Source: Allodiplogaster sudhausi (Eukaryota; Nematoda; Chromadorea; Rhabditida; Diplogasteridae). Taken from it: 64,000 bases of DNA. Shown piece after piece: positions 11,330-21,556 of the stretch (within the stretch, counting starts at the first letter, position 1; each line of letters starts with the position of its first letter). The notes beneath the pieces were generated by a model. The model did no database searches. It had not been told where the DNA came from and was given only the letters and a program-made list of their open reading frames with translations. The stretch covers positions 5,279,001 to 5,343,000 of the forward strand of contig CALZFC010000017.1 in the NCBI GenBank assembly GCA_945643635.1. The letters are read 5' to 3'. The translations under genes and the position numbers were made by a program.

Positions 11330-11850
11330 TCTCATGATTCGTTTCTCTGTCTCCTTCTATCTGTCTCTCACTCTCTCTCTCTCTCTCTCTCTTCCTCTCT
11401 CTCTCGTTCTCTCTCTCTCTCTCTCTTCCTCTCTCTCTCGTTCTCTCTCTCTCTCTTTAAACGCAATCTCTCTTCTCTCTTAACTCTTTCTCTCCCACCC
11501 ACACAAATAAGTACCATGAAAATGTGTCACTGAAGGGTACTAAGCGTATTGAGAAGCCATGATAATAACAAAATTGTGAAAAGAGTCTGGTGAACCGAGA
11601 GCGGTCCCCCCTCGCCGAAAAATACCCTAACAATGGAAGGACAACTACACTCGAGTTGGCTGCTATTTCCACGCGTCATGTGAAGAAGAAGGATGGAGAA
11701 GGAGGCGGACCCTTTCCACCGTCCTCTCCTCAAGCAACCTACATACTTAAAGGAGAACGAGCGGCCGAGCGACTGACAAGTGCGAACAGCTGGGGCAATT
11801 TGGAATCTTACATATTTTTTGGGTGATCGACCTCGTTCAAAGATGTCCAC
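11330..11850 (-). repeat. Right piece of the LINE-split dispersed repeat, with CT tract
   Basis: From CTCATGATTCG through a (CT)n tract at 11363-11457 to ACCGTCCTCTCC, this is the reverse complement of copies near 20150-20560, 26640-27140 and 28090-28540. Shared landmarks include GTGTCA, GAAAAGAGTCTGGTGAACCG and GCCGAAAAATACCCTAACAATGG. No gene is seen. Confidence 0.7.
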
Positions 11851-12587
11851 GGAACTTAAAAGATACTTTTCCCGAAAATTACGGTAGCTTTTAAGGTCTT
11901 GATCATCCACTTTAAGAAAGTAGTATTAGATCTACCGTCAAGACTGGTAAGGTGCTCCGAAACCTTTTGCCATGTTTTTCAGCAGTGGCCGCATGAGCTA
12001 AACTAATTTCTTGTGCAATCAATCAAAATTTGAAGAAATAAAGCGAAACGTTGTTTTCATTTCCTTCTTTTTTTCCGTGAGCTAAACCAAGCTCAGAGGT
12101 TGTCAATTTCCGCAGTGAAGGCTTCAGCTCGCCAGCTTGACATGTGAAAGAGATGAACGGCAACTGCCGTCTTGGTACCGTACATGAAAAGGAGCACGAA
12201 GCTGAACCGTAATATATTTGAATTGTCCTGGCCATTGTATTCGCCTCTCTCTAAATCGGATGATCTCTCGGCAAAAGGCGCCATTTGGCTTCTTTAAAGG
12301 AGGTATCCGGGGAATAATTAACCAAAGTTTTTTTTCTATATGAACATCTCCAAAACATGTTTCCAGAAAGTTTGAGCGATTTTCTTCCATTACGTTCTGA
12401 GCAATAGTAACGTGAAAACTGGCGGGTAGAGAATTAGCTACGGTAGGTCAGAGCCGCCCTCCTATTTCACATGCTCTCTCGACCGAGCGACAGGAAACTT
12501 TGTGAGAGCGCGCATTCAAACCCGTTCTCTAGCGCTACTGTATTATTATTCGCCGGATACTTCCTTTAAGCAAGTTTGAGTGCAGCA

Positions 12588-12939
12588 ATGCGTTGTGCCT
12601 TTGCTTTCCTTCTTCCAATCGCGACTGCGCTGATCTACCAACACGCGTCGGCACCTCCTGTCGGTTGCGACCACTATGGAGCCTGCGCTGAGGGTGACTA
12701 GTAAACAATTTGACTATGTAAATTGAAGTAGGCTTTTCGTTAGTGATGAGAATTTCAATCCTAAAAAAGAACTATATATGTATGTTGGTAAAAAAGGTGC
12801 AAAACTGATTAAATCTCCTTCTTCAAATTAGCTGAACTCGTCATTTTACCGATGTATAATGAAAACATCTTTTTCTTCAGGATCGCTCACCACGTATTGC
12901 TGTAAATATGAATCGGGAATGTGCACGCGCACTTGTTAA
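12588..12939 (+). CDS. Small secreted cysteine-rich peptide (candidate, two exons)
   Basis: Exon 12588-12693 starts with an ATG and a signal peptide (MRCAFAFLLPIATALI, small residues near the cut). It ends in phase 1 at a GTGACT donor. Exon 12881-12939 follows a strong TTTTCTTCAG acceptor and ends in TAA, giving 54 residues. The mature part has six cysteines spaced C-x5-C-x8-CC-x6-C-x3-C, a pattern shared by many knottin-like secreted peptides. Without the splice the frame stops after 37 codons. It could instead be a 5' exon pair of pseudogene B, whose mucin exons start 156 bases downstream. The peptide's role is unknown and similarity to a named toxin or hormone is not claimed. Confidence 0.45.
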
Positions 12940-13096
12940 GAGTGCACCAAATGCGTATTGGCAACGAGAAACGCATAATTTCATCGAACGTTTTGGAAAT
13001 TTGGGCATTTCGGAAAGATCCCGCAAGTCTGGTTGATATTGCATGTCAGTAAGAACAAAGTACGATGGTAAAATGCGGATAGTGTTTTCTTCAGCC

Positions 13097-13809
13097 ATTC
13101 CAACAACTTCAACTGAATCAACCAGCACTACACCCATATCGACCACTTCTTCTCCCACTACGACCGGTGATTTAAAGACTTTAACTACACGTATTTAATT
13201 AAAAATTGCCTCCATTAGAATAACAGCCTATACAAGTATTTAATTAAAAATTGCCTCCATTAGAATAACAGACTATACAAGTATTTAATTAAAATTTGCC
13301 CCCATTAGAATAACAGCCTACTACAGCCTCTACGACAACTTCAACTGAATCAACCAGCACTACACCCACATCGACTACTTCTTCTCCCACTACGACCGGT
13401 GATTTGAAGACTTTAACTAAAAGTATTTAATTAAAAAATGAATCCATAAGAATAACAGCCTACTACAGCCTCTACGACAACGTCTACTGAATCAATCAGC
13501 ACTGCACCCACAACTACCACGTCTTCTCCTACTACGATTGGTTATTTAAAGACTTTATCTATATAAAAGTATTTAATTAAAATTGCGTCCACAAGAAAAA
13601 TTGCCTCCAGCCTCTAATATAACGTAATCAACCAACACTACACCCACATCGTTCACTTCTTCTCACACCACGATAGGTTATTTAAAGACATTATATAAAA
13701 TTGTTTAATTGAAGATTGCCTCCATATGAATAATTGCCTTCAGCTTCTTTGACAAATTCAACTGAATCAAGCGGTACTACATTCACATTGGTGACGTCTT
13801 CTCCGACCG
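13097..13809 (+). repeat. Tandem mucin-like exon array, copy B (five units)
   Basis: Five phase 1-1 units of 72, 72, 72, 66 and 66 nt encode Ser/Thr-rich peptide, with intron starts GTGATTT, GTTATTTAAAG or GTAATTT. The fourth carries an in-frame TAA. The first intron also has a ~48-bp direct repeat in three copies at about 13190-13320 (AGTATTTAATTAAAA...), explaining its extra length. Confidence 0.8.
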
Positions 13810-14538
13810 GTAATTTAAGACTTTTTCTTAAAGCGATTAGCTAGCTAGAAATTGCCTCTATTAAAATATATATTTACTCCAGCCTACAAGTCAACGAGCA
13901 CTTTTGCAAAATCAACGACAAAACCATCTATGTTTTTATCCCAGAGAAATTCTGGACATCTTGACACATTGGCGCTACATAGATAAAATACTGTTGCGAT
14001 CCACCTGCATTAGAAAAAAGCCAACTGCGTTCTACTGCAGACTCACAGATCGCAACGACATCCACATGGGCTTCTTCTGCTTCTTTTTCTCCTTCAAGCT
14101 CAGTATGTATAATATCTTTGAACCTTCGTTCGAGTGAATGTGCCAGCTTTGAAGACAAGTTTCTTCAATCGTTGCACAGATGTCTCCTGACTCTTTCTCG
14201 ACAACCAGTTCATCTACCACTGGCAGCGGCTGCTCTGCGTATATCAACGCCTCGGGATATGTATCGAACAATAGGTAAGAGTGTACGAAGATGGAGATAC
14301 GCCATCTTTGTCCTTTAATGATTCTTAAAGGTATCCTACTAAAAATACTTCCTTCTTTATCTGCTCATATGATCAAATTTGGTCAAAAAGATCGATTGTA
14401 TGTGGTCCGCTTAATGAAAATCAGTACTTTGCCAGATATTTCATTTTAATACTGTAGAAAACGTGTCTGAACAAGTATACTGTCCCAGCTCCTAGAATTT
14501 TCCTGAACATTCCTCAACGTCCGACTTCAGGCCTTGGA

Positions 14539-14551
14539 TTCTGGAACATTC
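14539..14551 (+). promoter_or_regulatory. Perfect three-unit heat-shock element match
   Basis: TTCTGGAACATTC fits nTTCnnGAAnnTTCn exactly. GAACATTC is repeated just upstream near 14505 and GAACGTTTCTGAACGTTCC lies at about 14568-14586, so inverted GAA/TTC units cluster over ~90 bases. It sits in an intron of pseudogene B. Function is inference from the consensus only. Confidence 0.35.
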
Positions 14552-16431
14552 AAGACCCTGGCTAATAGAACGTTTCTGAACGTTCCGTATGATGCTGACT
14601 TCTGATCCCTTTTCCAGATGATTACGGGAATATCTGGGTTCTCTCCTAGAAAATTGGAATCCCCATCTTCAGCCGGGGAATGGATCTTTGTTACATTCCG
14701 GAAAGGCCCTCCATCTTAAACCAATATCAAGAAAGGTCTGCTCAGTCTGCCGCTATGGATTGATTCTTGCAGCCGGCATATATCTTCTCTCAATCTCAAA
14801 CATACATATATTTGTCGATCTTTAACGAGTAAACACAACTAAAATGATGTTCTGTAATATACTAATGTAAGCCAAGGTTTCGGAAAAAGTCATAGCGAGG
14901 ACGCGAAGGAACCAGCCGTTGAAGCGCTCGCGAACCGGCTGGTTAGCCCAACATCGTTTGAAGTGTTATTTTATCAGATACAGTTTTGCCTCGTAGGATA
15001 CTTCTTCTCTGGTAAAATAAAAATAAATAGGAAAAAGAAAAAAAGAAATATATGAAAAGATATGCAGATAAAACTTTAGATGCGTGCAAAGAGACGGAGA
15101 TGCCCTCTGCGAAGTTGTAAATAACTCCGAAGTGTGCACTTGCTCGAAGAACTTCACCGGAGCGAGTTGCACCATTTGTTAGCTTCAATACACGACAGTA
15201 CCTCTAGGATATGAAACAATGAAAAGAAAAATTTTCAAACTAAAATATTCCTTTAAACCACATAATTGAATGTAGCGCGTGAGTCAATGCGGCTTCTCAC
15301 TGATTTGGTCGGTCCCGATTCACTCTCTGCTCTTCTTCAGGCAAGGTTTTGCACGCGACGGCGTTTCGCCGTGCAACTTTAGCAAAGGCAATATTTTCGA
15401 ATAACTTTTGCTTAGCTTGTTAAAATTAACTGATGTATAACTTACTTTTTGTTTCTATTTCTATGTTAAATTTGCTTTCCATTATAGTGAGCTGCATTGA
15501 CGACGTGCTTGCCCGTCGTCGTGGCTTCAACTCCGAGTCTTGGCCCGAATGCCGTTGCCCCCGTCCTTGCGAGACTGTCGACTACTCCACAGTTCCCATG
15601 CAAACGAAATACACCCGGGCATATGGTGTAAGTTTCAAGCAATTTTTTTTAAGTGCAGTGTCTCCCGAGATCGTTTATGCCCATTTATTCAAGTTACAAA
15701 AGAAATGAATATCCTCAGAGTAACACTATGCAAATTTATGCAAATTATGATATTCCCATAATAAGCGAACACGACGATAACTTGAAGTTTCAATTGGTCT
15801 GCATCCCTTCCCCCGGGGGTATTACAGAACCCTATTATAGCTAATTCGACTCAGCTCGGCGCGCAATGAACATTGAGCTATAGAACGCAAGCTAGGAACC
15901 ACGGTGCAGAACGTTACGGCATTATGGAGGACGATTTATAACTAAGCCTGGAAACTGAGTTAAAATGCCTAGGATAAAACCCAAATTGCGCTCGCACTGA
16001 CCCCAATTCAAATACTCGCTGAACATTTTCTTTGAACATTCCTCAGATAACAAGATCTTCGGTCAAACAGTAGAGCGCTATATTTAAAAAAAACAATTAG
16101 ACCCTTGCTCCTTTCTTCTCTCTCGTGTTAAAAAAGAAACTTGTTCAGGGTAAAGTTTTCGTGTTCTTCGAGCAGTCAAAAGTTCTTGTTCGCACCGAGA
16201 GACTTACAATTTCGGTAAGTTCCGTGGGACATTTCTGACTTGTTACATATTATTAAAGGAAGCTCTGCTCAAATTCCTTTTTTATTGAACTTTACGATTT
16301 GAGCTTGATGAAGGAGATTGGCATTTCCTTTGTTTTTACCAGTCCTCATTCTTCTTCGGCTCCCTGGGCTGTTCTGCTCGGCATTTCTCTCGTCTTCATA
16401 GCCGAGCTCATCTATTTGCCCAAAAAATGAA

Positions 16432-17100
16432 AATTGGCACAGTTGCTAAAGAATAATAAATCTCGGGAATATATCTTAAGAAATATTATAATAATGGAGA
16501 GGGAAACGTTCAGGGAAGTGGAAGACCACTAAATTCAGCCAAATCTGATGTGCAAAAGGTGATCTTTTACCCGATTGTCGTAAGCATTTCCATTATTACT
16601 TCAGCAATATGATCGTCATCGTTAAGTAAAAAAAAAGGTGTCGCAATTATTCCTCGAAGTGTATAAAGTAATTGCATTATCTGTGTATGCCTTTGTGATA
16701 AATAATGAGAAAAAGTTTTTTGCAAAACCAATCTGTCTATTTTTGTCTTATTGAAATGACGTTCTACTCTTATTGGTTCCACGACTGGAAATTGATTTGA
16801 ATGCGTTTTAATAAGCAGCAGATCGGTAGGTCGTCTCAAGAGTTCTAAGTTGAGTTCAGAAGTATGTATTCATGTTCATAGATACTGTTTGTGTATCAAC
16901 AACTCTACAATAAGAGCGATTTCAACTTCCTGTATCTCTTTAATTCCTATCATTTTACTCAATCCAATCTTCTCACTCATGTCTAATTGCTTCCAGGCTA
17001 CTTACGCGAGGATTTCATTTTTTTTTTCAGGAATCACTTTCCGCTTCATTTTACTTTTCGAAATGTACCATCCATCATTGATTTTAAATAACATGCAGAA
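16432..17100. other. No gene seen between copies B and C
   Basis: AT-rich sequence with short ORFs lacking domain signatures or paired splice sites. Nothing further is supported. Confidence 0.4.
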
Positions 17101-17109
17101 TAAAGTATC

Positions 17110-17232
17110 CATCAGTCGGGCGATCAACTCGCAAAGGAAGTATTTTCAGCATATTACAAAGTAATTCTCATATTCCGCGGAAGCCGAATGGCAAGATTCC
17201 AAGATTCGCCGCTTCGAGCTCATGGAGGTGGA
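17110..17232 (+). pseudogene. Fragment of an acyl-CoA ligase terminal exon
   Basis: ATTCCGCGGAAGCCGAATGG and AAGATTCGCCGCTTCGAGCT match the terminal exon of the ligase gene at 29707-29849, whose sense strand reads IPRTPIGKIRRFKLKE there. The fragment is short and interrupted, lies 3' of channel copy C in the opposite orientation, and has a sister at 21100-21212 beside copy D. Confidence 0.6.
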
Positions 17233-17781
17233 AGAATGCTTCGTCATTTATGGGTTATAAATCTTGAATTCGCGACTCTTTTCCTGCCAAAAGGGAGCAC
17301 GTGATTAACAATCTATAATGATCAGGAAAATTCAAATAGATTATGGTTGAATTTAGCACCCCTTCAAGTTGTATTCTTCCATTTTCCTGATGGTTTCCAC
17401 CTCCATTACCATGCCATTTCTTATGATTCATTTCCAAGTTTTATCATTATCAAATCATGTAATAACAGGACGCTGTTATTGTAGTTCTTCAGAAGACGAG
17501 GGGAGGGATCGGGTTTTCTCAAGTTTATCCTCGGGAACCGGACAACACCAGGCCAATAAAAAGGGAACCGCTCACGAAGAGCCAGAGATGGAGACTGAAT
17601 AGAAATGGATGGAAGTCGGAAGGGCAATGGGAATAGGAATGCACTTAGTGATGCAAATGAGGGAGAAGGGAAAGGGTAATAGGGAAGGAAGCATGAAGAA
17701 TGAGACATTCCGTTACAATCAAAGAGACGCAAGAAGTAACAGCCGTAAAATAAAAATTGCACGATGTTGTTGATTTCTCAT

Positions 17782-19494
17782 CTAAGACCTAGCGACAGTG
17801 CCATTTTTCATATTAAATCTATCGTACATTAATAGTTTGGGCAAATAAATGAGCTCAGCGATAAAGACGAGAGAAATGCCGAGCAGAAGACCGGAAAAGC
17901 AGCCGAGGGAGCCGAAGAAGAATGAGGACTGGTAAAAACAAAGAAATTTTAATCGCCTTCATCATGCTCAAATCATAAAGTACCATAAAAAAGTAAGTTG
18001 AGCAGTGCTTCATGTCTTAGTTTAATAACATCATATTAGATTATATTTTTCCTTAATCTTACCGAAATTTTAAGCTTCTCGCTTCTTACAAGCACGTTCG
18101 GGTGCTCGAAGAAGACGAAAATTTTGCTCTGAATAAGAAGTTTTTTAACAGTCAAGTGAGAAGAATGAGGAAATTGGAGTCTACAGTTAGCTATTCGCTT
18201 TCTAATATATGAGGTTATGCAGTCTCACACAAGATCTTGTTGCATAGGATGTTCAAAGAAAACGTTCCACGAGCTACATATATGTCCGCGGACCTACATA
18301 CATATTTGAATCTATCTTTAGTTTGGAAATCGGCGGCTGCACTGCACTTTGTAAAAACCAATATTACTCTAAAATAATTTCTGCTAATGTTTTGCAGCTT
18401 ACACCGTATGCCTTGGTGGATTTCGTTTGCATAGCAAGTGAGGAGTAGTCGACGCTCTGGCAACGACGCGGGCAGTGGCACTCTGGCCAAGAGGCTGGGT
18501 TAAAGCCACTGCGGGAAAGCATGTTGTCTATGCAGCTCACTACAATCAAATTTAGCATGAAAACATAAACAAATAATAATTTACAGATAGTTTAATTTCG
18601 AAAATCGAAGCAAAAATAATTTTGCCTTGACTAAAGTTGCAGGACGCAACGCGGTCGCGTCGCGCATACGCCGCGTCCATGCAACCGCAGGCTGCGAAGA
18701 CGCCGTCCTGATAGCAGGAGCGGTAGCATCCCTAAATAGCACGCGAATACAAGGGGGTGCATTCTTCGTCATCTTCAAGATCGGAATGAAAATAACTACA
18801 TATGTAAATTTTTTCATTCACAAAATAATAATGCAAGTATTTCAAGAAAAATAACAACATATAACAAAATCTATTCTAATTCTGTTCGAGGGAGATAGAG
18901 AGCAAAAGAGAAAGAGAGAGTGAGAAAGAGAGCGAAAGAGGGAGAGAAAGTGAGCGAGATAGAGCTAACATCAAGAGTGTAGTCGCCTCCAAAGTAGAAC
19001 GAACCCGGAATATCTCCGCTTCGGCGCACGCATCCCTTCGATTCTATGTTGTTGACTTCCTGAATCGGTTAATAACTTTTTTTAGGAACGCCGAGACCCT
19101 CCTTTCTAGGTAATGCTTTAAGTTAATTATATTTGACCATATTAATTCGAATTGTTTGACAGGTCCCGGAGCGTACGAAATGGCCTTTGCTCTCAAGGTA
19201 GACATGTTGGCTTGCTGAAAAAAATGTAGTACTCGAACCACTGCGAACGCGATCCATGAGACGCTATAACGAGATATTTCATATTCCTAAGGCCATCTTT
19301 ACGAACTTAAACCCTTAAACCTAAAGACCTTAAAATAGCTGGAACATTTATTCATACATTTGCAAACTGTTCCGGGGAATTTATTAATTGTTAGAGGGAC
19401 CTTGCTATATCAGAGTGTTGGGCCACTTTTAAGTGAAGCGAAATAGTTTACCCAGCAAAAGCAGCAGAAACATACAAGGCAGCGGCGTCATCAT
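17782..19494 (-). CDS. Mini-degenerin: signal peptide joined to the DEG/ENaC second half and TM2 (copy C)
   Basis: Minus-strand exons are 19494-19452 (start MMTPLPCMFLLLLL, a signal peptide), 19214-19138, 19059-18970, 18731-18626, 18539-18403, 18128-18063 and 17928-17782 (stop TAG). All phases fit and the total is 666 nt, 221 residues. Relative to copy D it lacks the cysteine-rich, EGF and mucin exons and the first half of the channel ectodomain. A stub of lost exon 2 (near 19225-19262) remains in the first intron. Kept features are GCYRSCYQ, CGC, CHCPRRC, the FVFFEHP strand and TM2 with GLLLGISLVF. It would be a type I protein with one membrane helix and could not form a channel alone. It may be a functional truncation, a modulator or a young pseudogene. 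Confidence 0.65.
18885..18969 (-). repeat. CT-rich tract right after a 5' splice site (copy C)
   Basis: On the gene strand the donor GAT|GTTAGC is followed directly by an irregular (CT)n tract. The same arrangement is present in copy A (4620-4645) and copy D (22678-22813), so the tract predates the duplications. Confidence 0.75.
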
Positions 19495-20150
19495 CAGACG
19501 GATGGTTTCCTGCAATAATAGGGAGACAAATGTTAGATTATTAATGACAAACGAAGAGGGAGAGAAACACACAGAGAAGGTTGTGACATGAGGTGTCACA
19601 ATTTGATATAACATTCAATATTGTAGCGATTTTGCTGCACTTTGGTCACAATAGAAATTGTTTGTCACAATTTTGCTGTGCAGAGAAGTTTCGGTGCATC
19701 TCCCCCTGCAGTCTATTAAATAATTTATCTCACACGTATTATCAGCAAGCTTGAACCGTTTTAACGACTTGTTAGTTATGAGAATGCAAAATGTGGCGCA
19801 GTCAACAGTTTTACAGTAGTTGTTCTGCTGGCGCACATAAAAACCGACCTTAATGTACTACTGTAAAATCATACGGTATTTTTATTTTAAAATGAGCGAA
19901 AAATTCAATTGAATCTTGAATTCACCACTTTTGCCTGATATAATAGAGCATTAGCATGGTTTTTGAAAAGAATCGCTGTTGAGTTTCGGGCTTTTTTTAA
20001 GGAAATTGCGTGAGGAGATGATTGTGGAAAGGGACATGCGATAAACAAGAAGGGAATAAGAATTTCGGTGCCCATTCTCAGCCTTGATGGTAGATCTAAT
20101 GTTGCTGCTCTTAAAGAGGCAGACTAGGGACCTTACAACTTCCGTAATCC
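19495..20150. other. Upstream region of copy C, shared with copy D
   Basis: No gene. The sequence TTTTGGTCACAAT...TTGTCACAATTTTGCTGTG and following parts match the region upstream of copy D (about 26035-26110 onwards), so the duplicated block extends well 5' of the signal-peptide exon. Promoter elements are probably here but none is clear. Confidence 0.5.
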
Positions 20151-20492
20151 TCAAGACAGGAGAGAGACGCAGACGGCAAAGTACGGGCAGCTTTTAAGCT
20201 CCATGGACAGATGACGGTGGAAAGGGCCGCCTCCTTCACTATCTTGCGCGCCTTCTTTCTCCACATGACGCACGGAACTTGCACTTAAGCCATTGTTGGT
20301 GTACTTTTCGGCAGGGAGAACGTTTCGGTTCACCAGACTCTTTTCACATTTTTGTTATTTTCTTGACTTCACAACACGCCTCGAAGCCTGCTTTGACACA
20401 TTTCCATGGTCATGGATTCGAGAGAAAGAGTTGTGAGAGTGAGAGAGCAGAGAGATGGTGGAGCTAAGAGATACAGAGAAAGAGAGAGAGAG

Positions 20493-20525
<33 letters not shown>

Positions 20526-20560
20526 AGAACGAATAATGCGGAAAATTTGTATGTTTCTTG
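20150..20560 (+). repeat. Dispersed repeat copy with GA tract
   Basis: Matches copies at 26640-27140 and 28090-28540 and the inverted LINE-split copy at 11330-11850. Shared landmarks are GCTTTTAAGCTC, TACTTTTCGGC, TTCACCAGACTC, TTGACACATTTCCATGG and an internal (GA)n tract at 20478-20525. No coding region is evident. Confidence 0.7.
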
Positions 20561-21099
20561 TCTCTTTCTCCATTTTTTTCTTGTTTTGAATTGTTTGAAA
20601 TTTGTTGCGCGGGAATTTAGCTAGATTGGTGTCAAGCCTACCCGGGACCTCCATATCGTGCTTTCCCTCGGGGGATTCCCGAACAGGGAAGGCAGAAATC
20701 TCGAGTGTAGCGGTAGCTTGTAAATGTTATTAAGGAAGAGATGTCAAGTCATATTTATCACTTACTTACTATACATACTTTCAATAAGTGAGAGAAGAAG
20801 TTGAGAGGGAGATTGCTTTTGTATTGATATTGTTCTTGTTCGTTGTGGTGTTAAGAAGACTAGATAGTTGGACTGAAAGAGAGAACGTGTGTGGCGAGAG
20901 AGGGAAAAAGAAGAGAAGTATATTGAGGGGAGAAGGAACGTGCTAGTGTGCCAGTGGGAGCCGAGAAGCGGCCACCCGCTAGGTGTCCTGTGGACACCCT
21001 CTCTCTACCAATGATGTGCTTGCAAGTGAGTAGCGTGTTGTGGGGCGTGGCTTAACTACTTTAAGATAGAGAAAGAGTGATGTGGGCAAGATCCCGATC

Positions 21100-21212
21100 C
21101 ATCAGTCGAACGATCTACTCGCAAAGGAAGTATTTACAGCATAGGACAAGGTAATTCTCATATTCCGCGGACGCCGATTGGCAAGATTCGCCACTCCGAG
21201 CTCAAGAAGGTA
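21100..21212 (+). pseudogene. Second acyl-CoA ligase terminal-exon fragment
   Basis: ATTCCGCGGACGCCGATTGG and CAAGATTCGCC match the ligase terminal exon even more closely than the fragment at 17110. It decodes locally as IPRTPIGKIRHSELKK and lies 3' of channel copy D, mirroring the fragment beside copy C. Confidence 0.65.
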
Positions 21213-21234
21213 AAAAAGGAGAGCGCATTGAATT

Positions 21235-21556
21235 TAGTACTCCTCTAATGGAGACGTATCTGGAAGCTAAGCTTGAGGTATGGGATGCTCTTCCCGATGA
21301 ACTGATTGCAAATTCATTCAAAATCTACGGTAAAATTGATCTTCCAGTGATGATTCCATTGAAGTAGAGCTATAATTCTTCGTTTTTGTGAATAAAATGT
21401 TGTTCTCAGACTTTCTGTTAATCACATTGAAAAATAGTACCCCTCCCTCTAATAGAACCCCCCCCCCCCCCACCCTCTAATAGTGCAAACCTTTCGCAAG
21501 GGGATTGAAGGGATTAAAAAATAGTGCTCCCGGGGGCACTAATAGAGAAAATACGG
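21235..21556 (+). mobile_element. pogo/Tigger-like element remnant with transposase C-terminus
   Basis: Bases 21250-21366 decode as a transposase tail (EVWDALPDELIANSFKIYG, then VMIPLK and TAG) in the style of DDE_1 pogo/Tigger proteins. It is followed by the element's right end: C-rich CCTCCCTCTAATAG, GGGCACTAATAGAGAAAATACGG. This links the two shorter MITEs at 23646 and 43080 to a parent family. The left terminus is not recognisable. Confidence 0.65.

Larger units (their letters stand above)
13095..16431 (+). pseudogene. EGAS-like DEG/ENaC pseudogene (copy B)
   Basis: Copy B is a paralog of copy A in the same orientation. Recognisable exons are mucin-like 13095-13166, 13327-13398, 13469-13540, 13611-13676 (in-frame TAA) and 13744-13809; Ser/Thr 14041-14102; EGF halves 14180-14274 and 15080-15177; 15276-15340; 15488-15627; 16149-16214; TM2 exon from 16343. 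After 15340 the sequence jumps to the end of the CRD exon (GTGCAACTTTAGCAAAG), so five exons and most of a sixth are deleted. In the TM2 exon 11 bases are missing relative to copy C, destroying the GxS frame. Splice sites are otherwise preserved, so the loss is recent. It cannot make a channel. Confidence 0.8.

Noticed and set aside
11150..11335. Repetitive protein AHTCIQLIRASSSYVHP as an independent gene
   Set aside because: It is the three-frame translation of a 17-bp minisatellite at the LINE end, not evidence of a protein.
14118..14318. Alternative frame FEDKFLQSLHRCLL across the EGF exon of copy B, also seen in copy A
   Set aside because: The frame continued by phase-matched splice sites is the Ser/Thr-EGF frame, and the alternative lacks a supported start or partner exons.
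16850..17164. 104-codon hydrophobic ORF as a membrane protein gene
   Set aside because: AT-rich translation with no family signature and it overlaps duplicated non-coding sequence.
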